A stretch of 64,000 nt of DNA from Bacteroidota bacterium. GTDB taxonomy: Bacteria; Bacteroidota; Bacteroidia; Bacteroidales; F082. The stretch lies in the NCBI GenBank assembly GCA_016845105.1, contig JAERTF010000181.1, forward strand, positions 1 through 64,000. Direction: 5' to 3'. The notes beneath the pieces are model-generated. The model searched no databases and was not told where the DNA came from. It saw nothing but the letters and a program-made list of their open reading frames with translations. Numbering within the stretch: position 1 is the stretch's first letter; each line of letters opens with the position of its first letter. Shown here in pieces: positions 34,569 to 43,256 of this stretch. Made by a program: the position numbers and the translations under genes.

Positions 34569-35519
34569 ATGAATATCTGGAATTTCATACTCAAGAAATT
34601 AAAATCGAACATCAACATCTACCTAATGGTAGTAACCGAATCAACAGGAAGCAGTCCTGGTAAACAAGGATTTAAAATGGCGGTTTGTAGCGATAATACA
34701 ATGTTTGGATCCATTGGTGGTGGAGTTATGGAATTTAATCTGGTGGAAGAATGCAAAATGATGCTTTCAGAAAACAAAAAAGAATATCGCAGTATTGAAC
34801 AGGTGCATAACGGTGACAAAGAAGGTGGTTCAGGAATGATGTGTTCGGGTAAGCAAACCATTGTAGCATTTCCTGTACTACCATCAGAGATTTCTACAAT
34901 TGAAAAAATATCAGATTCCATATTACAAAATAGGCAACGGGTTATTGAGATATCTCGAAACAGATTTTGTTTTTCTTCAGATAATCTTCAAAATACAGAA
35001 CAGTATTCTTATGAAGCATATGACGATCAATGGAAATATCTGGAAATTATTGGAATACAAAAAACAGTAAACATTATTGGAGCAGGACATGTTGGATATT
35101 CAGTATCGCGCATATTCTCACAATTGGGATTTAACGTAGTGATGTTTGATAACAGACCTGATCTTGAAATGTTACAAAACAATCCATTTGCAAATTACAA
35201 GCATATTATCAATTATAATGATATAGATAATCTAATAGAAGAAGGAAAAAATAGTTTTGTTATAATAATGACAAATAATCACCAACATGATGTTGATGTA
35301 CTTGAAAAAGTATTAGGCAAAAGGTTGGGGTATATTGGCTTAATGGGTAGCAAAGCAAAGGTTGCCAAATTCAGAACCATTTTGATCAATAAAGGGTTTA
35401 CTGAGGATGAACTAAATAAAGTTCATGCTCCGATTGGAATTGACATAGCAAGCATAACTCCTGATGAAATTGCCATAAGCATTGCAGCAGAAGTGATAAA
35501 GGTTAAAAATTCAAATTAG
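34569..35519 (+). CDS. xdhC: XdhC/CoxI family molybdenum-hydroxylase maturation factor
   Basis: A 316-residue XdhC-type chaperone that prepares (sulfurates) and inserts molybdenum cofactor into xanthine dehydrogenase-type enzymes. The N-terminal XdhC/CoxI domain has TGSSPGKQG and GSIGGGVMEFNLVEE; the C-terminal Rossmann domain has IIGAGHVGYSV and GLMGSKAKVAKF. Its start ATG follows the mocA-like stop by 2 bp, showing tight coupling. E. coli places a longer YqeB protein with a related domain in the analogous position, which is associated with selenium cofactors. No selenophosphate synthase is in the window, so sulfur versus selenium cannot be decided. Confidence 0.92.
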   Translation: MNIWNFILKKLKSNINIYLMVVTESTGSSPGKQGFKMAVCSDNTMFGSIGGGVMEFNLVEECKMMLSENKKEYRSIEQVHNGDKEGGSGMMCSGKQTIVAFPVLPSEISTIEKISDSILQNRQRVIEISRNRFCFSSDNLQNTEQYSYEAYDDQWKYLEIIGIQKTVNIIGAGHVGYSVSRIFSQLGFNVVMFDNRPDLEMLQNNPFANYKHIINYNDIDNLIEEGKNSFVIIMTNNHQHDVDVLEKVLGKRLGYIGLMGSKAKVAKFRTILINKGFTEDELNKVHAPIGIDIASITPDEIAISIAAEVIKVKNSN

Positions 35520-35526
35520 TACAAAT

Positions 35527-36222
35527 ATGAAAACAATAGGATTAATTGGTGGAATGAGCTGGGAATCTTCGGCAGTTTATTATAATCTCATAAACAAAAA
35601 AGTAAAGAAAAAACTCGGTGGTTTTCATTCATGTAAAAATATAATGACAACTGTTGATTTTGCAGAAATAGAAAAACTTCAACATGAAGATAGATGGGAA
35701 GACTTAGATGAAATGATGGCTGATTGTGCCAAGCAGCTTGAAATTGCAGGAGCTGACTTTGTGATTCTATGCACAAACACTATGCACTTATGTACACACG
35801 CAATTCTTAGCAGAATATCAATACCATTTTTACATATTGCTGAAGCAACCGGTATGGAAATAGAATCATTAGGATTAAAAAAAGTTGCTTTGCTTGGTAC
35901 TAAATTCACAATGGAAAAAGATTTTTACAAAAAGTACATATTTGACATATTTGGTATTGAAGTTATTATTCCGAATGAATTTGAAAGAGGACAGGTTCAT
36001 AATATAATTTATGGAAAACTTGTTCAAGGAATTATTGATACTGAATCGAGGGAAATTTATCAAAAGATTATAAAAAATCTTGAGAATAATGGAGCAGAAG
36101 GAGTAATACTGGGATGTACAGAAATACCTTTACTTATTAGTAACTCAGATGTTGATATTCCAGTTTTTGACACAACAACAATTCATGCCCACAAAGCTGT
36201 AGAATGGGCTTTGGAAGAATAA
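35527..36222 (+). CDS. aspartate/glutamate racemase family protein
   Basis: A cofactor-independent racemase of the Asp/Glu family, 231 residues. It opens with GLIGGMSWESSAVYY, has the first catalytic cysteine in LCTNTMH (about residue 82) and the second in GCTEIPLL (about residue 198). Length and N-terminus resemble E. coli YgeA, a broad-specificity amino-acid racemase. The start is 7 bp after the XdhC-like gene and the pentapeptide gene follows 12 bp later, so it is part of this transcript. Its product could supply the correct stereoisomer to YgeY, YgeW or the deaminases, though that is inference. Confidence 0.9.
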   Translation: MKTIGLIGGMSWESSAVYYNLINKKVKKKLGGFHSCKNIMTTVDFAEIEKLQHEDRWEDLDEMMADCAKQLEIAGADFVILCTNTMHLCTHAILSRISIPFLHIAEATGMEIESLGLKKVALLGTKFTMEKDFYKKYIFDIFGIEVIIPNEFERGQVHNIIYGKLVQGIIDTESREIYQKIIKNLENNGAEGVILGCTEIPLLISNSDVDIPVFDTTTIHAHKAVEWALEE

Positions 36223-36234
36223 ACACACATAAAA

Positions 36235-36807
36235 ATGAGTGAAAGTTTAATATTTGATAAACAATTTAACAATATTGATTTTAGAGAGTATGATTCTTCT
36301 GTGAAAGAATATGAAAACTGTGGTTTCAACAATTGCAACTTTTATGGTACAACATTGTCGGATATAATATTTCTGGATTGTAGTTTTGATAACTGTGATC
36401 TTAGTATGTCGAAACTTTCAAACACTGCTTTTAGGAATATCGAATTTTCAAACTGCAAGTTATTAGGTCTACATTTTGAAGATTGTAATACATTTTTGTT
36501 ATCCATGAATTTCAATAATTGCCAGCTCAATTTATCATGCTTCTTCGAGTTAAATTTATCTAAATCAATATTTAATAACTGTAAAATTCATGAGGTTGAT
36601 TTTACTGCTGCTAAAATCAGAGGTGCAAAAATCCATCAATGTGATTTTCAGGGTTCAGTTTTTTACAATACAAATATTGAGAAAGTAAATTTTAGAACAT
36701 CTGAAAACTACAGGATCGATCCTGAAACTAATCGAATTGCCGGATCTAAGCATTCTGCAATTGGAGCATTGGGGCTATTGTACAAATACGATATTTTAGT
36801 TGAATAA
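36235..36807 (+). CDS. pentapeptide-repeat protein (Qnr/McbG-like)
   Basis: A 190-residue right-handed quadrilateral beta-helix protein. Repeats with the A(N/D)LxF-like five-residue step run from about residue 20 to 160 (for example NCNFYGTTLSD, NCDLSMSKLSN, NCKIHEVDFTAAK). It ends with the hallmark GALGLLYKYDI tail that Qnr and related DNA-gyrase-protecting proteins use as a dimer module. It is joined to the racemase gene by 12 bp. Possible function is protection of gyrase or an unrelated structural role; it has no obvious role in purine breakdown. Confidence 0.85.
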   Translation: MSESLIFDKQFNNIDFREYDSSVKEYENCGFNNCNFYGTTLSDIIFLDCSFDNCDLSMSKLSNTAFRNIEFSNCKLLGLHFEDCNTFLLSMNFNNCQLNLSCFFELNLSKSIFNNCKIHEVDFTAAKIRGAKIHQCDFQGSVFYNTNIEKVNFRTSENYRIDPETNRIAGSKHSAIGALGLLYKYDILVE

Positions 36808-36867
36808 ATTTTATACTTTTATCCACCTTTGAAATCAGCTAATATATTCTCACAATAATCAAATAAA

Positions 36868-38427
36868 ATGAAAAAAGTTAAGATCTTATTGAGCATAACA
36901 ATAATTCTTTTTACCAGCTACAATATATATTCTCAAGCATTAACTTCCATTCAAATCGATTCCATTGTCAAGTTGGCAATGGAAAGTAATCAGCATGCAG
37001 GACTTGCAGTAGCTGTTGTTAAAGATGGAGAAGTAGTGCACTCAAAAGGCTATGGACTGGCATCACTTAAAAGTGGCATAAAAGTAGATAATCATACTAG
37101 GTTTTCCATCGCCTCAAATAGTAAAGCGTTTACATCTGCTGCATTGGCTATACTTGTTGATGAAGGAATCATTGATTGGAACGATAAAGTTGTTGACCAT
37201 ATTCCTGAATTTAAAATGTATGATAACTATGTTACTTCAAATTTTACAATAATTGATTTATTAACCCACCGGAGCGGACTTGATTTAGGTGCTGGCGATT
37301 TGATGTGGATTCCAGATGGAAATAATTTTACTGTTAATGATGTAATTACAAGTTTTCAATATCAAAAACCCATTTCGGATTTTAGAACCAAATATGATTA
37401 TGATAATTTACTGTACATTGTTGCTGGTGAAATAATTGCCAGAAAAAGTGGAATGTCGTGGAGTGAATTTATTGAAACCCGCATAATGAAACCATTAAAA
37501 ATGGATGAATCTGCAGGAACTCTTCAAAGACTAAATTCAATAGAAAACACTGCCAAACCACATTCTTATGTTGATGGAGAATTTGTTCAAGTTCACGAAT
37601 TTGATGCTACCATGGCCGCAGCTGCTGCCGGAATTTATTCAAGTGTTGATGATCTAAGTAGGTGGATGATAATGCAGTTAAATGATGGTGCCTTAACAGA
37701 TTCTACGAATCTTATATCAAAAAAAAATCACTCAAAAATGTGGAAACCTTATACAAACAGAGGATTTACAACAGTAGGGACTCCTCCATACAACACGCAT
37801 TTTTATGGATATGGATTAGGTTGGGGGATAAGAGATGTTGCAGGGTACATAAAACTAAGCCACACAGGAGGAATGCCGGGAATGCTTTCGCAAACTATTT
37901 TGATCCCTCAATTAAAGATGGGAGTTGTAGTACTTACAAATGCTGACCCTGGTGGATATAGCTTTATATCTATACCTAATTTAATTGTTGATTCATACAT
38001 TAGTGTTGATAGCGTTGATTGGATTGGCAGAATGACAAGTGCCATAGCCAATAGAGAAAGTGAAGGTGATAGCGTTGTAACACAGGTTTGGGAAACTGTT
38101 AAAAAAGCCAAAACTAAACATCTTAATTTCGATAACTATATAGGAACCTTTAGTGATGATTGGTTTGGTGATATGATAATATGGAAAGATGGCAAAGACC
38201 TTTGGATTAAATCTGAGAGATCGCCTAAACTAAAAGGAAAAATGTCGTATTATCAAGCTAACACTTTTGCCATAAGATGGGATTATCGTGATATGGAATG
38301 TGATGCATTTGCAAGCTTTACACTTGATAAAGAAGGCAAAGCAGTGAGCTTCACAATGGAAGGGATTTCGCCAAATATTGACTTCAGTTTTGATTTTCAG
38401 CATCTAAATCTTATACGAAAGAATTAA
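36868..38427 (+). CDS. exported serine hydrolase (beta-lactamase class C family)
   Basis: A 519-residue penicillin-binding/beta-lactamase-like hydrolase with a signal peptide (about residues 1-22). The catalytic SxxK is Ser83-x-x-Lys86 in ASNSKAF; a YDN motif replaces YxN, and HTG in KLSHTGGMPG replaces KTG, all in expected order. A C-terminal ~100-residue domain resembling DUF3471 follows. It lies after the pentapeptide gene by 60 bp. Likely a periplasmic esterase or D-aminopeptidase rather than a resistance enzyme; true substrate unknown. Confidence 0.9.
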   Translation: MKKVKILLSITIILFTSYNIYSQALTSIQIDSIVKLAMESNQHAGLAVAVVKDGEVVHSKGYGLASLKSGIKVDNHTRFSIASNSKAFTSAALAILVDEGIIDWNDKVVDHIPEFKMYDNYVTSNFTIIDLLTHRSGLDLGAGDLMWIPDGNNFTVNDVITSFQYQKPISDFRTKYDYDNLLYIVAGEIIARKSGMSWSEFIETRIMKPLKMDESAGTLQRLNSIENTAKPHSYVDGEFVQVHEFDATMAAAAAGIYSSVDDLSRWMIMQLNDGALTDSTNLISKKNHSKMWKPYTNRGFTTVGTPPYNTHFYGYGLGWGIRDVAGYIKLSHTGGMPGMLSQTILIPQLKMGVVVLTNADPGGYSFISIPNLIVDSYISVDSVDWIGRMTSAIANRESEGDSVVTQVWETVKKAKTKHLNFDNYIGTFSDDWFGDMIIWKDGKDLWIKSERSPKLKGKMSYYQANTFAIRWDYRDMECDAFASFTLDKEGKAVSFTMEGISPNIDFSFDFQHLNLIRKN

Positions 38428-38460
38428 TAATGATTTCCTATAAAACTAAAAAATACTACT

Positions 38461-38922
38461 ATGAGAATAACTGCAAATTCACCCGAAGAATACATTAGCA
38501 AACTACCAGATGACAGGAAAGAAGCCATTACTAAACTCAGAGAAATAATTAATAAAAACATACCTGATGGTTTTGAAGAGCAGATGAATTATGGTATGAT
38601 TGGATGGGTTATCCCACATTCGCTGTATCCAAATGGTTATCATACCGACTCAAAACAACCATTACCATTTATGAATATTGCATCACAAAAAAATCATATT
38701 GCTGTATATCATTCGGGCGTTTACTCTGATAAAGAACTTAATAACTGGTTTGTTAATGAGTTTAAAGAGATTAGCAAACGTAAGTTAGATATGGGTAAAA
38801 GTTGTATAAGATTTAAAAATCCTGAACACATTACATATGATCTAATTGGTGAACTTTCAAGCAAATTGAGCGCACAGGAATGGATAAATATGTATGAAAC
38901 ATCATACCGAAAAAAGAAGTAA
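38461..38922 (+). CDS. DUF1801 (YdhG-like) domain protein
   Basis: A 153-residue cytoplasmic protein of the DUF1801 family. Visible features are EYISKLPDDRKEAITKLREII near the start, EQMNYGMIGWVIP in the middle and DMGKSCIRFKNPE near the end. These match the YdhG/CyaY-like fold used by small iron or ligand binding proteins in Bacteroidota. It follows the serine hydrolase by 33 bp and precedes the FISUMP lipoprotein by 23 bp. Function is not known. Confidence 0.85.
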   Translation: MRITANSPEEYISKLPDDRKEAITKLREIINKNIPDGFEEQMNYGMIGWVIPHSLYPNGYHTDSKQPLPFMNIASQKNHIAVYHSGVYSDKELNNWFVNEFKEISKRKLDMGKSCIRFKNPEHITYDLIGELSSKLSAQEWINMYETSYRKKK

Positions 38923-38945
38923 AATAATTTAAAACCAAATCAATT

Positions 38946-39947
38946 ATGAAATTAGCAAAAAGCCGACTTAGTATTAAATTAATTACATTAACAGTATTAA
39001 CCGTTATTCTTTTTGTTGGATGCGAAAAAGAAGAATCAACAAATGAACAATTGATTCCTGAAGCGGCATTTTCAGCAGACAATACAATTATTAATCAGGG
39101 TGAAATTGTTAAGTTTACAGATCAATCGACAAACAATCCTACCTCATGGGAATGGAACTTTGGAGATGGCTTAGAATTTTCCAATGAACAAAATCCAGAA
39201 CATGTTTACGCAACTGCTGGTATATTTACTGTATCACTAAAAGCAACTAATGAAAATGGACATTCTAGTGAAATGAAAAGTGACTATATTACTGTAAATT
39301 TGGTTGATAATACTGTTACAGATATTGATAGCAATGTATATCAAACTGTTGCAATTGGCACTCAAATATGGATGGCAGAAAACCTAAAAGTAACCCATAT
39401 GCCTGATGGATCAGATATAGAATACATTAGTGAAGATTATCAATGGAGCCTTCTTGAAAACAATAACACCGACAAAGCATATGGCTATTACAACAATAAT
39501 ACTAGCGGAGAAGCTGATATTTACGGAGCAGTTTACACATGGGCTGCTGCAATGAACGGTGGTAATTCAAGTGAACAGAACCCAAGTGGAGTACAGGGAA
39601 TCTGTCCTGATGGATGGCATATTCCAAGTAGTGAGGAATGGTTCACAATGATTAATTATCTGGGCGGGAAAAATGTTGCCGGAGGAAAGTTAAAAGAACC
39701 TGGCACAGCACATTGGACCCTCAATGAGGGGGCTACAAACGAAAGTGGTTTTACAGCACTACCTGGAGGTTACCGAAATGCAAATGGTTCATATTATACC
39801 ATTAATAGTTTTGGATATTGGTGGTCAGCATCAGAAGAATATGATGTTAATGGATGGTCGTTTACCATGAATCATATGAACTCTGAAATTGATAGTGAAG
39901 GTCAGTTTAAATCAAGTGGAATGAGTATTAGATGTGTTAAAGATTAA
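38946..39947 (+). CDS. lipoprotein with PKD and FISUMP domains
   Basis: A 333-residue lipoprotein (lipobox ending at Cys26 in LFVGCEK). Residues ~35-115 form a PKD domain (WEWNFGDGLEF, GIFTVSLKATNENG). From ~125 onward is the Fibrobacter succinogenes major paralogous domain: DIDSNVYQTVAIGTQIWMAENLK, GVQGICPDGWHIPS, and WWSASEE with the terminal SIRCVKD. This combination is frequent on the surface of Bacteroidota; it probably binds ligands or helps attachment. No catalytic residues are recognised. Confidence 0.9.
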   Translation: MKLAKSRLSIKLITLTVLTVILFVGCEKEESTNEQLIPEAAFSADNTIINQGEIVKFTDQSTNNPTSWEWNFGDGLEFSNEQNPEHVYATAGIFTVSLKATNENGHSSEMKSDYITVNLVDNTVTDIDSNVYQTVAIGTQIWMAENLKVTHMPDGSDIEYISEDYQWSLLENNNTDKAYGYYNNNTSGEADIYGAVYTWAAAMNGGNSSEQNPSGVQGICPDGWHIPSSEEWFTMINYLGGKNVAGGKLKEPGTAHWTLNEGATNESGFTALPGGYRNANGSYYTINSFGYWWSASEEYDVNGWSFTMNHMNSEIDSEGQFKSSGMSIRCVKD

Positions 39948-40284
39948 TAAAAACGTGCATAAGTATAAATTGCAAAATCGCCAACAGTTTAAAAACCGTA
40001 ACTAGCTGTATATCTAACCTTTAATTTACATTTATTAAAAAGGCAACAAGGTAATTAACAAAATCCTTATTTTATTTGTATCTTTAGATCCTGCAAATTA
40101 GCAATTTGCACCTGTGATAACAAACTAAAATTTGTCCAATAGGGTTTCAATGCAAGCAAAGTATAAACAGATTTCCTTGTTGATATGGCAAATATCTATA
40201 TGATTACTAGGATTATGAAGTCGACTAAACATAGAAACTAATTAGACCTTTCCTAAACTAATCACTATAATAAAATCTTCCAAA
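39948..40284. other. 337-bp noncoding gap, no gene seen
   Basis: Lies between the FISUMP lipoprotein and the receiver-kinase gene. It is AT-rich with stops in all frames. A near match to the -7 box, TATCTTTA, occurs at about 40079-40086, but it is far from the downstream start. No tRNA-like fold, terminator or repeat was recognised. An undetected small RNA or long leader remains possible. Confidence 0.5.
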
Positions 40285-41430
40285 ATGGAAAATAGTGACT
40301 TTAAAATACTTATTGTTGATGATCATGCTAGCAACATCCAAGTTCTTATTGGTGTACTTTCAGAGCAAGGTTATAGACTTAAGTATGCTGAAAATGGAAC
40401 TGAAGCGGTGAAACTGGTTAAATCAGAAGACTTTGATCTAATTTTACTCGACATCATGATGCCAATAATGGATGGTTATGAGGTTTGTCGTATTATCCAA
40501 GAAGACGAAAAAAGAAAAGACATACCAATAATATTTATTACGGTGAGAGCCGACATTGAGAGTATTAAAAAGGCTTTTAGAGTTGGTGGTTTAGATTATA
40601 TAAATAAACCCTTTAATATAGATGAATTATTGGCAAGAGTAAAAACACACCTTGACTTAAAAACCAGTAAAGATCATCTTAAAAAAGTAAATGAATGGCT
40701 TGAAATGAAAGTAGCCGAAAGAACTAAAGAACTAAAAAATGCCAATGAAAAATTACTTGAACTTGATAATGCAAAAACACAATTTCTAAAACTAATCAGT
40801 CACGAGATTAGAACTCCCTTGAATGGAATACTTGGAGGACTTTCACTAATAAGAGAAATGGGATTTACAGAAGAGTCTATTACCTTTCTGGATATGTTAG
40901 ATGCATCTGCCAAAAGACTTGAGCAATTCTCATATAATGCTCTGGACATATGCAACTTAAACACAATGAGCGAATCTGCCATTAATCTTAAAAAAGTAAA
41001 TGTCTTTGATTTTATATATGAAGTTTTGGAATATTTGCAAGGTGCCTTAAAAGAAAAGGACATACAGGTTTCATTTCTGAAATCAAATGAAGGAGTAAAA
41101 GTAAATATTGATAAATCATATTTTTTTAAATGCTTACTGAATATATTTGACAATGCAATAAAATACTCTCCAAAGCATAGTACAATAACTGTTGATATTA
41201 TCTCTTCTGATTCAAACCTTTTAATAATAATTAAAGATCAAGGCATTGGTTTTCATGAAAAGTTCGATATAAACGATATTCAGCCTTTCGACTTGATTGA
41301 ACATTTTGACCAAAGCGTAGGATTAGGATTATATTTGTCAAAAATAATAGTAGTTGCTCATGGGGGTACAATTGAAAACGGAAATAACAATGCTGAAGGT
41401 GCATTTATAAAAATTTCCATACCCAATTAA
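40285..41430 (+). CDS. response-regulator/histidine-kinase fusion
   Basis: A 381-residue soluble signal protein. The N-terminal receiver domain (residues ~5-122) has the acidic pair in LIVDDHAS, phospho-acceptor Asp56 in LLLDIMMP-like LILLDIMMP, and Lys108 in INKPF. A short coiled-coil linker leads to a histidine kinase domain with phospho-accepting His173 in LISHEIRTP, an N box NIFDNAIKYSP, a G1 box DQGIGF and G2 box GLGLYLSK. It has no transmembrane helix or known sensor domain, so input is likely through the receiver from another kinase. No partner is adjacent. Confidence 0.92.
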   Translation: MENSDFKILIVDDHASNIQVLIGVLSEQGYRLKYAENGTEAVKLVKSEDFDLILLDIMMPIMDGYEVCRIIQEDEKRKDIPIIFITVRADIESIKKAFRVGGLDYINKPFNIDELLARVKTHLDLKTSKDHLKKVNEWLEMKVAERTKELKNANEKLLELDNAKTQFLKLISHEIRTPLNGILGGLSLIREMGFTEESITFLDMLDASAKRLEQFSYNALDICNLNTMSESAINLKKVNVFDFIYEVLEYLQGALKEKDIQVSFLKSNEGVKVNIDKSYFFKCLLNIFDNAIKYSPKHSTITVDIISSDSNLLIIIKDQGIGFHEKFDINDIQPFDLIEHFDQSVGLGLYLSKIIVVAHGGTIENGNNNAEGAFIKISIPN

Positions 41431-41498
41431 AATGAATTTACATCTAATACCTATAATGAAATTACCTTTATAATCAATTGACAAGACCAACAACAAAG

Positions 41499-41903
41499 AT
41501 GAATCATACCATAACAATTAGCACAAACAAAAGAGAAGGACTTTATGATATTACCCATGAAGTTGAAAACGTAGTTGCAAAATCAAAAGTAAATAACGGG
41601 CTAGTAAACGTATATGTTCAGGGAGCTACAGCTGCAATTATGATTCAAGAGAACTGGGATGATTCGGTACAATTAGATGTTGTTGATTTTCTAAAAAAGA
41701 TAATTCCAAAGGGTGTATGGTTACATGATGCACAGGATGGCAATGGAGACTCTCACATTAAAGCGGGACTAATTGGTCCATCCGAAACCATTCCAATAAT
41801 TAATGGTAATATGGGTCTTTCAACATGGCAGAATATTTTTTTATGCGAATTTGATGGACCCAGAAACACTAGGAATATTGCAATATCAATAATAAGTTGT
41901 TGA
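41499..41903 (+). CDS. yjbQ: YjbQ-type (UPF0047) thiamin phosphate synthase-like protein
   Basis: A 134-residue protein, ATG at 41499 chosen since the upstream TTG extension adds seven unconserved residues. UPF0047 features are DITHEVENVV, NVYVQGATAAIMIQE, and HDAQDGNGDSHIKAGLIGPSE with the conserved histidines, and FLCEFDGPRNTR at the end. YjbQ proteins show a weak thiamine phosphate synthase activity, and the physiological role is unclear. The gene ends before a strong terminator at 41945-41974. Confidence 0.9.
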   Translation: MNHTITISTNKREGLYDITHEVENVVAKSKVNNGLVNVYVQGATAAIMIQENWDDSVQLDVVDFLKKIIPKGVWLHDAQDGNGDSHIKAGLIGPSETIPIINGNMGLSTWQNIFLCEFDGPRNTRNIAISIISC

Positions 41904-41944
41904 TACTTTAGATTTTGAAAAAACAATATGTGCTTTCAAATAAA

Positions 41945-41974
41945 AAGCCTGCGCAACTTTTGCTTCGCAGGCTT
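41945..41974. terminator. intrinsic terminator between yjbQ and thiolase
   Basis: A perfect 9-bp GC-rich stem (AAGCCTGCG at 41945-41953 with CGCAGGCTT at 41966-41974) and a 12-nt loop, flanked by A- and T-rich DNA. It lies between the convergent yjbQ and thiolase genes and could end transcription in both directions. Confidence 0.8.
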
Positions 41975-42004
41975 CATATTTTGTTATGATGACTAGCTAA
42001 TAAA

Positions 42005-43240
42005 CTAGCCTTGTTTATAAACTATTGCAATAACAGTAACATCATCACCACCCATATTAATGGTCATTCCATAAGGACGATCTTTGGGCATCTCAATTTG
42101 AGCTTTTCCTGCTTTTCCTGTAAGTTGTTGCCAAATTGTTACAGCCTGATGAACACCTGTTGCTCCGGTTGGATGGCCCCATCCTATTAGTCCACCGGTA
42201 GTATTCATTGGCATGGCTCCACCGCGTGCAGTATTACCGGCTGCCACATAATCACAACCTTCACCATTTTTAGCAAGGCCAAGAGCTTCAGTTGCCAATA
42301 CTCCAGCAATTGAAAAACAATCGTGAGTTTCAATGGTTCCGATTTGATCAATTGTAACGCCTGCATCGGCCATAGCCTGATGTGCAGCTTTTTTAATGGT
42401 TTCAACTTCAGTTAAGTCTGTTGGGAAATTTGTAATATTTCTTATAACCTGAGCAAACCCAACAACTTCAACAGCATTTTTTTTATCAACACCTATTTTC
42501 TTCAAACCATCTTCAGAACATATGGCGATTGCTGATGCACCATCACTAACTTTTGAACAATCAAGTACACTTAGGTTATCAACAAATGCTGCTCCATTTG
42601 GTTTAAGTTTATCATAAAGAGCACTTAAGTTTGGTACTTTATTTTGGTGTTCCTGAGCAGTTTCATCAAGACGTGCATTTTCCATGGCATTTATGAACCA
42701 TTGTTTCATTCCTGCACGGGCTCTGTCGTATCCTACTTTTTCGTAGTATGCTCCTGCTCTGTCGCTAAACTGACCTGGGAAGAAATATGCATGTCCATTT
42801 TTTCGGTTCTTATACCAACCTGCACCAGCGAGAATATCAGCACCATAAATAGCTTTTACAGTATTCTGAACCTCAACACCAAGTGCAAGTACTACCTCAC
42901 CTGTTTCAGCTAGTACTGATTTTATTCCACTCATAAGGGCAAGTCCACCTGAACCACAAGCACCTTCTACACTAATTGCTGGCTTCCATTGTAACTTTTC
43001 ATCAATAGTTGGCATAAACCCAGGTAAATTCGCCTGCTTATTAAACCGAGCAGCCATAAAATTACCAATTACTCCTTCATCAACATTTTCGGCACCGCCA
43101 ATTTGTGCAAGAGTTCCTTTTCCTGCTTCTTCAATGTAATGCTCCAAACCCGGACGAGGTTTCTTAGGATGAAATTCACTACGTCCTGTTCCCATCGAAA
43201 CGGTATTATAACCGCCTGTCATATATACTTTTCTTCTCAT
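42005..43240 (-). CDS. thiolase (SCP2-type acetyl-CoA acetyltransferase family)
   Basis: A thiolase-fold enzyme. I take the ATG at 43240 (411 residues); another at 43264 overlaps the upstream gene by 8 bp. The nucleophilic cysteine is in VEGACGSGGLAL, and the second catalytic region is GGLIGWGHPTGATGVHQ, with ETHDCFSIAG between. The pattern fits the SCP2-like thiolases rather than the classical AtoB type. It follows a 3-hydroxyacyl-CoA dehydrogenase gene in the same direction, suggesting the last two steps of beta-oxidation or their reversal. Chain length is not predictable here. Confidence 0.9.
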   Translation of the reverse strand: MRRKVYMTGGYNTVSMGTGRSEFHPKKPRPGLEHYIEEAGKGTLAQIGGAENVDEGVIGNFMAARFNKQANLPGFMPTIDEKLQWKPAISVEGACGSGGLALMSGIKSVLAETGEVVLALGVEVQNTVKAIYGADILAGAGWYKNRKNGHAYFFPGQFSDRAGAYYEKVGYDRARAGMKQWFINAMENARLDETAQEHQNKVPNLSALYDKLKPNGAAFVDNLSVLDCSKVSDGASAIAICSEDGLKKIGVDKKNAVEVVGFAQVIRNITNFPTDLTEVETIKKAAHQAMADAGVTIDQIGTIETHDCFSIAGVLATEALGLAKNGEGCDYVAAGNTARGGAMPMNTTGGLIGWGHPTGATGVHQAVTIWQQLTGKAGKAQIEMPKDRPYGMTINMGGDDVTVIAIVYKQG

Positions 43241-43256
43241 TTTTCCAGATTTAAGA

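Noticed and set aside
36868-38427. Beta-lactam resistance gene
   Set aside because: The SxxK serine hydrolase family is broad; with the C-terminal DUF3471-like domain and HTG triad it is more likely an esterase or peptidase, and nothing points to resistance.
39948-40284. CRISPR array, tRNA or attachment site in the largest intergenic gap
   Set aside because: No direct repeats, cloverleaf arms or tRNA anticodon loop could be found by eye; only AT-rich DNA.
41478-41498. TTG start extension for yjbQ
   Set aside because: Adds seven residues not seen in UPF0047 proteins; the ATG at 41499 gives the standard N-terminus.
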